A stretch of DNA of 60,776 bases, from assembly GCA_964345225.1 (NCBI GenBank), contig CAYFQB010000031.1:1-60776 (forward strand), written 5' to 3'. Origin of the DNA: CAYFQB01 sp964345225 (lineage in GTDB: Bacteria > Nitrospirota > Thermodesulfovibrionia > Thermodesulfovibrionales > UBA6898). The translations under genes were made by a program, and so were the position numbers. Positions 43,490-51,743 of the stretch are shown one piece after another. Numbering within the stretch: position 1 is the first letter of the stretch; every line of letters begins with the position of its first letter. The notes below the pieces were generated by a model. The model was not told the origin of the DNA. It saw only the letters and a program-made list of their open reading frames with translations, and ran no database searches.

Positions 43490-44431
43490 TTACAGCCTCT
43501 TTTCCTTAGATATTAATTTATCCAATAAATCTCTTACAGAAGACGCCGATCTGTTGAACTGTCCCATTTCATCCTCTGCAAGATTAATTTCTACTACTTT
43601 TTCGACCCCATTCCTGCCAAGAATAACAGGAACACCGATAAAAAGGTCTTTTATTCCATATTCACCGTCAAGATAAGCAGAACATGGTAAAACACATTTT
43701 TCATCGAGAAGTACAGACTTAACCATCTTAAACACAGATGCTGCGGGTGCATAAAAAGCACTACCGGTCTTAAGTAAGTTTACTATTTCTGCTCCTCCAT
43801 TTCTTGTTCTGTCAATAAGTTCATCAATGATATCTTTACTGAGGAGTTCATCAATAGAAATTCCTTTAATAGTCATAAACCTTGGCAAAGATACCATGAG
43901 ATCGCCATGTCCTCCCAGGACAATGGTTTCTATATCTTCCGGAGAAACACCTAATTTCATTGAAACAAAAGTCCTGAATCTTGAAGAGTCCAGTATACCT
44001 CCCATTCCAATTACCTTTTGTGGATTGAATCCGGAAACCTTCCATGCTATATATGTCATCACATCCATTGGATTAGATACTACTATTAATATGCTGTCTG
44101 GAGAAAGCCTTGATGTCTCAAATACTACACTTTTTATAATTTCAGCATTTGCATGCAACAGGTCATCTCTGCTCATGCCAGGTTTTCTTGGAAAACCTGC
44201 GGTAAATACCAAAATATCAGAATTTGCAGTGTCGTTATAATTGTTAGTACCTGACACCAGTGAAGTCGATTTCCAGAGAGGACACGCTTCCGCTATATCA
44301 AGTGCCTTTCCCTGAGGTATACCTTCAATAACATCGAATAGAACAACATCAGCAATTCCCTCAAAAGCTATAAGCTGTGCAGTGGTTGCCCCAACATTAC
44401 CTGCTCCTATTATTGATACCTTAGCTTTCAT
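43490..44431 (-). CDS. mdh: Malate dehydrogenase (NAD, LDH-like type)
   Basis: Oxidises malate to oxaloacetate. The Rossmann start KAKVSIIGAGNVGATTAQLI, TAGFPRKPGMSRDDLL (with Arg residues that select malate), VSNPMDVMTYIAW and LGGHGDLMVSLPR (catalytic His) are all present. I choose the ATG at 44431, which gives about 313 residues and the normal start; a longer frame to 44482 adds hydrophobic leader-like residues. No SD-like sequence is evident. The region 43239-43489 downstream holds no recognised gene. Confidence 0.96.
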   Translation of the reverse strand: MKAKVSIIGAGNVGATTAQLIAFEGIADVVLFDVIEGIPQGKALDIAEACPLWKSTSLVSGTNNYNDTANSDILVFTAGFPRKPGMSRDDLLHANAEIIKSVVFETSRLSPDSILIVVSNPMDVMTYIAWKVSGFNPQKVIGMGGILDSSRFRTFVSMKLGVSPEDIETIVLGGHGDLMVSLPRFMTIKGISIDELLSKDIIDELIDRTRNGGAEIVNLLKTGSAFYAPAASVFKMVKSVLLDEKCVLPCSAYLDGEYGIKDLFIGVPVILGRNGVEKVVEINLAEDEMGQFNRSASSVRDLLDKLISKEKRL

Positions 44432-44567
44432 GAAGATTATAATTATATAAGGAGAAATAATAGATTGGCAAGAATAAAACAAAATCTGCGTCCAATTTCA
44501 ACTGTCCCCACTTTATTAAATTTATCCTTGACATAATAAATAATCTTTGTTATATAAGTAAATCTCT

Positions 44568-44981
44568 ATGGAAATTCCCCTTAAAATAGACGATTTTTTC
44601 TGCCCGAATAAATATTGTGATTATCACGGTAAAAAGGGTCTCGGGAATATTATAGTCCATTACACATATGGAAGAGATCAAAGAAAACTTCTTCGCTGTA
44701 AAACATGTAACTCCAAGTTCTCTGAAAGAAGAGAAACACTTTTCTACAGAATGCACACCAAAGAAACAAAGATAAAGGAAGTAATTAATTATCTGCTCGG
44801 CGGAATGAGTTACAGGGAAGCAGCAACTGCAGCCAGTGTCGACAAGGATACTGTTCAAAGGATATGGAAAAGGTTTCTGGACTACTGTGAAGAATCCCTG
44901 AACAATATGCTTGAGGAATACAATATAAGACTAGAAGACTTGATAAAGCATTTATATAACAGATCATACAGGGTAAAATAG
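44568..44981 (+). CDS. Zinc-ribbon plus HTH protein resembling an IS1-type InsA domain
   Basis: A 137-residue DNA-binding protein. The N-terminus has a zinc ribbon (CPNKYCDYH, then CKTCNSKF), followed by FSERRETLFYRMHT and an HTH (SYREAATAASVDKDTVQRIWKRF), the order seen in the DNA-binding part of IS1-family transposases. No DDE catalytic domain, inverted repeats or second frame is visible, so it looks like a free-standing or domesticated transposase domain, possibly a regulator. It stands 41 bases upstream of the inositol phosphate synthase gene on the same strand. Confidence 0.7.
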   Translation: MEIPLKIDDFFCPNKYCDYHGKKGLGNIIVHYTYGRDQRKLLRCKTCNSKFSERRETLFYRMHTKETKIKEVINYLLGGMSYREAATAASVDKDTVQRIWKRFLDYCEESLNNMLEEYNIRLEDLIKHLYNRSYRVK

Positions 44982-45022
44982 TAATATTAGTGTTTTCAAA
45001 ATGACTTATAAGGAAAAAGACG

Positions 45023-46126
45023 ATGAGAGATATTAGAGTAGCAATTGCCGGTCTTGGAAACTGTGCAAGTGCATTAATTCAGGGAATTAATTACTACAAA
45101 AAAATAAACAGTAAAGATCCTTACTGGTCACTCGGACTGATGCATTATAACCTTGGTGGGTATACGCCTGAAAATATTAAATTTGTTGCTGCATTTGATA
45201 TAGACAAAAGAAAGGTAGGCAAGAGTTTACATCAGGCGATATTCAGCAAGCCAAACTGCACAAAAGTATTTCATAAAGTAAATTTTCGTTCTCCAGTAAT
45301 TGTGCAGATGGGTAATATCCTGGATGGCATGTCAGATCATATGAAAATTTACCCGGACAAAAGAAGATTTATTCCTTCCAATAAAAAACCCGTTGATATC
45401 ATAAAAGTTTTAAAAATTTCCAGGGCTGACATACTTTTAAACTATCTGCCTGTCGGTTCTGAAAAAGCGACTGCCTATTATGCCGAGGCATGCTTAAAGG
45501 CAGGGGTCAGCATAATAAATTGTATACCTGTATTTATAGTTTCAAATAAGTTATGGGCAAGGAAATTTGAAGACAGAGGCATCCCTATAATAGGAGACGA
45601 TATCAAAAGTCAAATTGGTGCTACAATTGTACACCGTTGCTTGACGAAGTTATTTGAAGATAGAGGTGTTAAATTAGATAATACCTATCAGATGAATGTA
45701 GGCGGCAACACTGACTTCCTGAACATGCTGAACCATTCACGACTCAAGAAGAAAAAGATTTCCAAGACCGAATCTGTACAATCCCAGCTCATTAAACCAC
45801 TTGATTATGAAAATATTCATATAGGTCCATCTGATTATATACCATGGCTTAACGACAATAAAGTATGCTTTTTAAGGATGGAGGGAAGGGGATTCGGCAA
45901 CATCACGCTCAATCTCGAGTTGAGATTGTCTGTTGAGGATTCTCCCAATAGTGCCGGCGTCGTAATAGATGCGATAAGATGCTGCAAAATTGCAAGAGAC
46001 AGGAAAGTTGGCGGGCCTCTTATTTCACCGTCCGCTTATTTTATGAAATATCCACCAAAACAATTCTCTGACGATACAGCAAAAGAAATGGTTGAAGACT
46101 TTATTCATGGAAAAAGAAACAGATAA
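45023..46126 (+). CDS. ino1: myo-Inositol-1-phosphate synthase
   Basis: NAD-dependent conversion of glucose 6-phosphate to L-myo-inositol 1-phosphate. The bacterial/archaeal short form of 367 residues: VAIAGLGNCASALIQGI (NAD site), NYLPVGSEKATAYYAEACL, GDDIKSQIGATIVHR, MNVGGNTDFLNML and GRGFGNITLNLELRLSVEDS. It is ten bases upstream of a CDP-alcohol phosphatidyltransferase, which together would make a phosphatidylinositol-phosphate-type lipid headgroup. Confidence 0.95.
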   Translation: MRDIRVAIAGLGNCASALIQGINYYKKINSKDPYWSLGLMHYNLGGYTPENIKFVAAFDIDKRKVGKSLHQAIFSKPNCTKVFHKVNFRSPVIVQMGNILDGMSDHMKIYPDKRRFIPSNKKPVDIIKVLKISRADILLNYLPVGSEKATAYYAEACLKAGVSIINCIPVFIVSNKLWARKFEDRGIPIIGDDIKSQIGATIVHRCLTKLFEDRGVKLDNTYQMNVGGNTDFLNMLNHSRLKKKKISKTESVQSQLIKPLDYENIHIGPSDYIPWLNDNKVCFLRMEGRGFGNITLNLELRLSVEDSPNSAGVVIDAIRCCKIARDRKVGGPLISPSAYFMKYPPKQFSDDTAKEMVEDFIHGKRNR

Positions 46127-46135
46127 GTTTACGTA

Positions 46136-46705
46136 ATGTTTGGTGAAAAATTAGGACATGTCTTCGATAAACCTCTCAGACCAATTGCCAGCAAGATACC
46201 TTTTACGCCTAACACATTAACCGTTATAGGTTTCATTATTACACTCTTTGCATCTTATATGCTCACTTTTGACTTGCTTATTGGTGGTATACTTATTCTT
46301 GCGGGAGGGGTTTTTGATATTCTCGACGGGGTTGTTGCAAGGATTCACAATAAGAGTTCGAAATTCGGCGCATTTCTTGATTCTGTTTTAGACAGGTATT
46401 CAGATGCATTTATTCTGCTTGCAATAGCATGGAACCTGTGGAGAAATGATAACGCTACCGGTGCTCTACTCTGTTTTGGGATTTTAGTAGGTGCTTTCCT
46501 GATCAGCTATACACGCGCTCGAGCTGAAGGGCTTGGAGAAGAATGTAAGCACGGGCTAATGGAAAGACCTGAAAGGATCATTCTTATAGCCTTTGGTGCG
46601 ATTACGGGCTTTATAATGCCCGTATTATGGATCATGCTATTGCTTACCCATTTTACTGTTTTTCAGAGAATCTATCATGTATGGAGGATTACGTATGAAA
46701 GATAA
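46136..46705 (+). CDS. CDP-alcohol phosphatidyltransferase, probable inositol-phosphate type
   Basis: Integral membrane enzyme of 189 residues with about six helices. The family motif D-x2-D-G-x2-A-R-x8-G-x3-D-x3-D is complete in FDILDGVVARIHNKSSKFGA followed by FLDSVLDRYSD. Adjacent ino1 suggests that the acceptor is inositol 1-phosphate, giving phosphatidylinositol phosphate (or a related lipid) as in Actinobacteria and Archaea; phosphatidylglycerophosphate synthase is the alternative. The last 11 bases overlap the next gene. Confidence 0.88.
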   Translation: MFGEKLGHVFDKPLRPIASKIPFTPNTLTVIGFIITLFASYMLTFDLLIGGILILAGGVFDILDGVVARIHNKSSKFGAFLDSVLDRYSDAFILLAIAWNLWRNDNATGALLCFGILVGAFLISYTRARAEGLGEECKHGLMERPERIILIAFGAITGFIMPVLWIMLLLTHFTVFQRIYHVWRITYER

Positions 46706-47075
46706 AGATAATTCCTTTGATATAAGAGACAAAAGAAGATTTCATTCTGAGGAGAATACTTCTAAAAAAAAGTCATTCACTAAGAACAAAAAAGACTCTG
46801 AACAGTTGAGCTCATTTGAAGTAAATTTTCTTTCTTACATATTAGGAATGAGCACATCTGCTTTTGTGGCATTAGGTGACATCGAAAATCCTGTAACCCG
46901 AGAGAAAGAAACAGACCTCTCCGTTGCCAAACAAATCATAGATATATTGGGAATTTTGGAGGAAAAGACAAGGGGTAATTTAACAGATGAAGAAGAAAAG
47001 GCATTTAAAGAAGTTCTTTACGGCCTGAGAATGTCATATGTCCAAAAGGCAGAAAGCACCGGAGAAAATAAATAA
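46695..47075 (+). CDS. DUF1844 domain protein
   Basis: A small acidic/basic cytosolic protein. The C-terminal 80 residues match DUF1844 (SFEVNFLSYILGMSTSAFVALG; DLSVAKQIIDILGILEEKTRGNL; EKAFKEVLYGLRMSYV). The N-terminal 45 residues are charged and probably disordered. I start at ATG 46695, where GGAGGA lies seven bases upstream, rather than the ATG at 46677. The function is unknown. It is translationally coupled to the phosphatidyltransferase. Confidence 0.85.
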   Translation: MKDKDNSFDIRDKRRFHSEENTSKKKSFTKNKKDSEQLSSFEVNFLSYILGMSTSAFVALGDIENPVTREKETDLSVAKQIIDILGILEEKTRGNLTDEEEKAFKEVLYGLRMSYVQKAESTGENK

Positions 47076-47102
47076 TAAAATAAATGCAGACTTTTTATCA
47101 GG

Positions 47103-47627
47103 TCAAAATTCAATTCCTTTTCTGCCCTTAATATTATTTATGTATGGATGTTTAATCTTCTGCATGTATGTAACATAGTCAGCAATACTCATTATCTTCT
47201 CATCAGCACCCCGACCGGTTAATACGAGTTCAAGATTATCGGGTTTATTTTTAATGAAATTTACTGCTTCATCCTCTGACAGGAGGCCTTCTGTTATAAG
47301 ACATATGAATTCATCAAGGACGATTAAGTCATGTCTTGCTTCTGAAAAAATATCTTTCAGGTAATTCAAAGCCTTTCCAATCTCATCTTTTAACAAGTTT
47401 TTATCAATGGAAGGATGAAAAAGCGGAGATCTAACTTTATCAAATATAATAGTCTCTATGCTTATATCCTCTAATATTAAACTTTCTCCACTGGAGTGAT
47501 TTTCCTTGAAGAACTGTACAAACAGTGTCCTGAGACCCCTGCTTTTTGCTCTTATGACAAGTCCAACAGCAGCAGTTGTTTTTCCCTTTCCGTCACCTGT
47601 ATATATATGTATTAATCCTTTATTCAT
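47103..47627 (-). CDS. cobO: Cob(I)yrinic acid a,c-diamide adenosyltransferase
   Basis: ATP-dependent corrinoid adenosyltransferase of the CobO/BtuR type. The P-loop at the N-terminus is YTGDGKGKTTAAVGLVIRA, followed by LFVQFFKENHSSGE, DLIVLDEFICL and LVLTGRGADEKIMSIADYVT. Length 174. No other cob gene or cobalamin riboswitch is visible nearby. It supports cobalamin use, consistent with the B12-binding radical SAM gene at 54526. Confidence 0.95.
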   Translation of the reverse strand: MNKGLIHIYTGDGKGKTTAAVGLVIRAKSRGLRTLFVQFFKENHSSGESLILEDISIETIIFDKVRSPLFHPSIDKNLLKDEIGKALNYLKDIFSEARHDLIVLDEFICLITEGLLSEDEAVNFIKNKPDNLELVLTGRGADEKIMSIADYVTYMQKIKHPYINNIKGRKGIEF

Positions 47628-47713
47628 AAATATAGTGTATGTTATTTAAGTTAAAGATACAGGTAAAGGCAGCGGTAATTACTGAAAAAGTCGCGGTATA
47701 GCAATTCTTTTAC

Positions 47714-48151
47714 TTATGGCGGTTTTTCATTCACCAAAAGCCAGTAATAGCCTATAATTTTAACTGTTTCAACAAATTTATCAAAATCAACAGGCTTTCT
47801 TATATAGCTGTTTACACCAAGATTATAGCTATCCACAATGTCCCTATCTTCCTTGGAGGAAGTAAGGACAACAACAGGTGTTTTACGTAAATTGTCATCA
47901 TTTTTGATTCTTTTCAAGACCTCAATGCCGTCCACTTTAGGGAGTTTGAGGTCAAGAAGGATTAAGCCAGGCACTGTATGTTTTGAGTCATCATGTTGGT
48001 CAGTCCCGAAAAGATAGTCGAGTGCCCGCTGTCCATCCCGTACTACCGAAATAGTGTTTAGAATGTTATTTTTCTTCAAGGCATGTATTGTCAATTCCAC
48101 ATCATCGGGATTATCTTCAACCAGTAGAATCTCAAGATTCATATTCAACAT
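47714..48151 (-). CDS. Single-domain response regulator (Rcp1-like)
   Basis: A 145-residue stand-alone receiver with VEDNPDDVELTIHALKKN at the start, phosphoacceptor Asp in LILLDLKLPKVDG, VVVLTSSKEDRD and the C-terminal SYIRKPVDFDKFV. The extended loop RALDYLFGTDQHDD is typical of the Rcp1 group that works with phytochrome-type or hybrid kinases. AAAGG precedes the ATG at 48151; a second ATG three codons in is also possible. No kinase is adjacent. Confidence 0.92.
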   Translation of the reverse strand: MLNMNLEILLVEDNPDDVELTIHALKKNNILNTISVVRDGQRALDYLFGTDQHDDSKHTVPGLILLDLKLPKVDGIEVLKRIKNDDNLRKTPVVVLTSSKEDRDIVDSYNLGVNSYIRKPVDFDKFVETVKIIGYYWLLVNEKPP

Positions 48152-48379
48152 TTTATCAATCCTTTTAGAAATACCCCAAATATTATTTTATACTTTAGTA
48201 CCTTATATAAAAAAGCAAAATAACATTAATTTGCTTTTTTAATATATAATGAAACTACCATAATATTTTTAAAAATTCAATAGTATTTTTTTGTTTTTAG
48301 CGCAGTAGAAATGAGATTAGATATGAAGATTTTTATTGTATATTTTATAGAATAATAGAAAAGGGCACCTGTATTTTTA

Positions 48380-49333
48380 ATGAAGCTTAGGATAGGACAT
48401 CTTTCCACATTCTATCACACAGCAATCTTACTAATGGCAAAGCAGGATATTACTAAAAGTCTAAAGGCTGACCTTGAATGGAGACTTTTCGGTACAGGAC
48501 CAGCAATAGTAAATGCATTCGAAAAGGAAGAAATCGACCTCGCATATTTAGGCCTGCCACCGTCTATTATCGGAATTGACAGAGGTATAAAAATAAAATG
48601 CATAGCTGGAGGGCATATAGAAGGCACCGTCATAATCGGAAGTAAACAGCATAAGGGTTTTCCTGAATTAAAAGAACTTGGTGATATACTAAAACAATTT
48701 GCCGGTCTTAAAATAGGGGTGCCGGGGAAAGGGTCAATACATGATGTAATCTTAACTGACTGTCTTCAGAAATATGCTCTTGAAAAAGAAATAGAGGTCA
48801 TAAACTTCCAGTGGTCTGACAAGATTACTGAGGCATTATCAAGGGGAGAAGTTTCTGCTGCTTTTGGAACCCCTGCACTTGCTGTTGCGTGCAAGCGCTA
48901 CGCCAACGGCAGTATACTTTATCCACCATCAAGTCTCTGGCCTAACAATCCAAGTTACGGTATCCTTGTTTCCAGCACCTTTTTAAATAAAGAACATAAA
49001 ATAATCGAGAAATTTCTCATTATGCATGAAGAAGCAACCTCCTTTATACGAAATAAAACGAATGATGCTGCAAAGATTATCTCTGATTATGTCGGTTTTA
49101 TTGACAGGGAATTCGTGATGGATACATTGCAGGTTTCCCCAAAATATTGCGCAAAGATTACTAATGCATATATTGCATCAACAATGAAATTTGTAGAAAC
49201 ATTGAAAAAATTCGGATACATAAAACGTGAGATTTCATCCGATGAAATATTTGACACTTCACTAATTGAAAGGATACATCTTTCAAAAGATCATTATGAA
49301 GACGGAATAGCAGATGAAACAATGTTAAAGTAA
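48380..49333 (+). CDS. NitT/TauT-like substrate-binding protein without signal peptide
   Basis: A 317-residue periplasmic-binding-protein fold, recognised by MKLRIGHLSTFYHTAILLMA, FGTGPAIVNAFEKEEIDLAY, LGLPPSIIGIDRGIKIKCIA, LKIGVPGKGSIHDVIL and SPKYCAKITNAYIAS. Sulfonate/nitrate-type binding proteins normally carry a secretion signal; here the mature fold begins at residue 1, so the protein should be cytosolic. No permease or ATPase gene is adjacent. It is convergent with the sulfopyruvate decarboxylase gene, only 37 bases away. It may be a cytosolic ligand sensor or an enzyme using this fold (as MqnA/MqnD and THI5 do). A sulfonate ligand is an attractive but untested inference. Confidence 0.75.
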   Translation: MKLRIGHLSTFYHTAILLMAKQDITKSLKADLEWRLFGTGPAIVNAFEKEEIDLAYLGLPPSIIGIDRGIKIKCIAGGHIEGTVIIGSKQHKGFPELKELGDILKQFAGLKIGVPGKGSIHDVILTDCLQKYALEKEIEVINFQWSDKITEALSRGEVSAAFGTPALAVACKRYANGSILYPPSSLWPNNPSYGILVSSTFLNKEHKIIEKFLIMHEEATSFIRNKTNDAAKIISDYVGFIDREFVMDTLQVSPKYCAKITNAYIASTMKFVETLKKFGYIKREISSDEIFDTSLIERIHLSKDHYEDGIADETMLK

Positions 49334-49370
49334 TACATTATTATAGGTATTGTAACTAACTTTATTTAAA

Positions 49371-50510
49371 TCATTTAATTAGATATTTTTGAACCTGCTT
49401 TTTTATATCAAGGTGATGAAGGGTAATGTCAGGCACATCCCTGTTTCCCGGGACAGCCAATACATGAATAAATCTAAGACTTTTATGAGGGTCTTTCATT
49501 GCACTAATCAGTTTTTCCCTGCTTACAGCCTTTAAAGTATCTTTGATGCCAAAACCCTTAGCTATAACCTCCAGGTCAACACATGAAGCAGTTAGTGTAG
49601 GCTGGTTTCCTGTTGATCCGTATGATCTGTTATCAATCGCAAGGATGGTAAGATTCGGCGGTGAAAAATGTGCTGCTGTTGCAAGGCTTCCTGGATTCAT
49701 AAGGAGGCTGCCGTCACCATCTATGACGACAACATTTTCTTCTGTGAACAGGCTAATTCCTAATCCAATCGGGGTTGCCATACCCATACTACCAAGCATA
49801 TAAAAATTAGAGGGCTTGTGTTCTATATGGAAAAGCTCTTTTGAAGGAACACCTAGATTACATACAACGACTCTGGATTTCAGATAAGGTGCTATTGCAT
49901 GTAATATCTCATAGCGTGTTAATCTAGGGGAAGGTACAGGGTCTGTAATTGAAATTTCTTGACCGATCATGAATTCCGGACTTTTTATAGTAAACTTTGT
50001 GTTATCTGTCCCGCATTCTGAATTTTCGAATACAGCAGGGCTGAAAAGAAACACATGTATCTTATTGTTTTTAAAAACACTTTTGAGTCTTTTTGCGATT
50101 AATCCGAAATCGCCACAGGTACTGATTATTGAATAGGCTATGCCAGCACCACTTAAAATTTCTTTTAGCCTCTGTCCCATAGGTATTTGAGCCTTTATTT
50201 TCTCTTTGTATATTCCCCTATGGCTGACAAATACGGCAAGCGGAAGCTCATAGAAACCCGTAAGGGAAAGAAGTGCATTTATCATGTTTCCAATACCGGA
50301 GCTCTGTACAAGCATTAAGGGTCTTTTTCCTGCAAGTGCTGCACCGGCACTTATACCGACACCTTCTTCCTCACGTGTAACAGGTACATGAAAAAAGTTT
50401 TTACAGAGTAATTCCTGAAGGCACTTTACTGCATCACAGGGAAGAGAAGAGGTAAAATCTATACCTGCATTCTTTAATATTTCTATTAGTTCTTCTTCAG
50501 GCCGAGACAC
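49371..50510 (-). CDS. comDE: Sulfopyruvate decarboxylase, fused alpha/beta (ComDE)
   Basis: Thiamine-diphosphate enzyme expected to convert 3-sulfopyruvate to sulfoacetaldehyde and CO2. The N-terminal PYR domain (alpha, about 1-165) has ILKNAGIDFTSSLPCD and the ThDP-activating Glu region VTREEEGVGISAGAALAG; the C-terminal PP domain (beta, about 195-379) has VVVIDGDGSLLMNPGSLATA with GDG at 265-267 and the Mg ligand Asn272. In many methanogens the two halves are separate genes; in Methanosarcina they are fused as here. Phosphonopyruvate decarboxylase is the close alternative, but the cysteate synthase gene overlapping it by 25 bases favours the sulfonate substrate. Confidence 0.8.
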   Translation of the reverse strand: MSRPEEELIEILKNAGIDFTSSLPCDAVKCLQELLCKNFFHVPVTREEEGVGISAGAALAGKRPLMLVQSSGIGNMINALLSLTGFYELPLAVFVSHRGIYKEKIKAQIPMGQRLKEILSGAGIAYSIISTCGDFGLIAKRLKSVFKNNKIHVFLFSPAVFENSECGTDNTKFTIKSPEFMIGQEISITDPVPSPRLTRYEILHAIAPYLKSRVVVCNLGVPSKELFHIEHKPSNFYMLGSMGMATPIGLGISLFTEENVVVIDGDGSLLMNPGSLATAAHFSPPNLTILAIDNRSYGSTGNQPTLTASCVDLEVIAKGFGIKDTLKAVSREKLISAMKDPHKSLRFIHVLAVPGNRDVPDITLHHLDIKKQVQKYLIK

Positions 50511-51742
50511 AGTAATTCCTCAATCTCTTTTTCGTTAATCCTTTTTGATATAATCCGGGGCTCAACATTATAAGTCTTCTTACCCCTTCCCAGCCTTTTC
50601 TCTCCGCCGCCCGTTATATTAAGCAAAATAGTATCTCTCTTTTGAACAGAATTCGTGCCTACAGCATTTATGAGGGATGCCACGGCTACACCTGCTGCCG
50701 GTACGATATCAGCACCCTCTGTCATTTCAAAAATATCCATTGCCCTGAAGATATCTTCGTTATTAACGCCGTACATCATTCCATGTGATGCCTTTAAGGC
50801 ATCGTAAACGCCTCCATTTACAGAGTAGGCAGGATAACGTGTGGTAAGCACCCTTGTTGTTACTTTCCCTATCAACTCCTGCCTCAGATCTTCTGGAAAG
50901 AGCATCCTGCTGTCTTTATCCCACGCTTTAACCATAGGCACAAATGGCTGATTCTGCGCAAGGTGCAGTACCGGCAATCTATCACCATATCTTCCGTCCT
51001 TAATAAATCTCTCGGACATTTCCCATATCCCAATTGCACCCGTTCCGCTGCCAACTGCCTGAAAATAATGGTCAGGGAGTCTGCCCGCCTTTGAGACAAA
51101 TTCAAGCAATACAATTCCGAGGCCGTCCCTTTTTGCAATATTTTTAACACCACCTTCAAATGGAAATCCAACAGCTGAAGCTATTCTCCTTGCCACATCA
51201 ATCGAATCTGAATAGTCACCGTCACCGATTGCAAGAGTAGGTATCATTGACGAACTCTCAAGATACCACATATCCAGAAGGCACATCGTAGGCACAACTA
51301 TGATTACCGGAAAATCTGAAATAACAGAAAGATGAGAGAAAGCCCTGGCAGTGTTACCTGCAGATGCAACAATAAGTCCATCAACTCCGTTTTCAATCGC
51401 ATTCATGATAACGACAGCAGCTTCGAATTCCTTAAATGTGCAGGTCTGAAGCAGTGCACCTTTTTCCGGCCAGTAACCGTTAAATGCTATGTAGAGGTTT
51501 TTAAGACCCAGTATTTCAGATAGACCTCTGGATTTATAAACAACAGGCCCGGACTGCTCTAAATATGCGGTGTGCACGGGAAGCCAGTTAAATCTCCATA
51601 TACCCTCACCTAGATCATCTCTGAAGCTTCTTTCATTATATTCAGTAACAAGCAGTGCATCCTTGCAGTGCTCACAAAAGGCACAATAGATTTCCTTCAG
51701 TTCCTTACCGCAATTTCTGCATCTGATCTTAAAATGACTCAT
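50486..51742 (-). CDS. Cysteate synthase-like PLP enzyme (threonine synthase family)
   Basis: Expected reaction: O-phosphoserine plus sulfite gives L-cysteate and phosphate, as in Methanosarcina. The 418-residue protein has an N-terminal zinc ribbon (CRNCGKELKEIYCAFCEHC), the PLP-lysine segment TCTFKEFEA with Lys104, the substrate loop ASAGNTARAF at 126-135 and a late glycine-rich phosphate-binding region (NITGGGEKRLGRG). It differs from ordinary threonine synthase, whose lysine motif is SFKDR, and matches the cysteate synthase pattern. Genetic coupling to ComDE supports this. Threonine synthase or another sulfite/phosphoserine lyase is the alternative. Confidence 0.78.
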   Translation of the reverse strand: MSHFKIRCRNCGKELKEIYCAFCEHCKDALLVTEYNERSFRDDLGEGIWRFNWLPVHTAYLEQSGPVVYKSRGLSEILGLKNLYIAFNGYWPEKGALLQTCTFKEFEAAVVIMNAIENGVDGLIVASAGNTARAFSHLSVISDFPVIIVVPTMCLLDMWYLESSSMIPTLAIGDGDYSDSIDVARRIASAVGFPFEGGVKNIAKRDGLGIVLLEFVSKAGRLPDHYFQAVGSGTGAIGIWEMSERFIKDGRYGDRLPVLHLAQNQPFVPMVKAWDKDSRMLFPEDLRQELIGKVTTRVLTTRYPAYSVNGGVYDALKASHGMMYGVNNEDIFRAMDIFEMTEGADIVPAAGVAVASLINAVGTNSVQKRDTILLNITGGGEKRLGRGKKTYNVEPRIISKRINEKEIEELLCLGLKKN

Positions 51743-51743
51743 T

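Noticed and set aside
47628..47713. Cobalamin riboswitch upstream of cobO
   Set aside because: The gap is under 90 bases and no B12-box-like or long structured leader is visible.
50486..51742. Ordinary threonine synthase
   Set aside because: The PLP lysine lies in TFKEFEA, not the SFKDR motif, and the gene overlaps a sulfopyruvate decarboxylase-like gene; no thr gene is adjacent.
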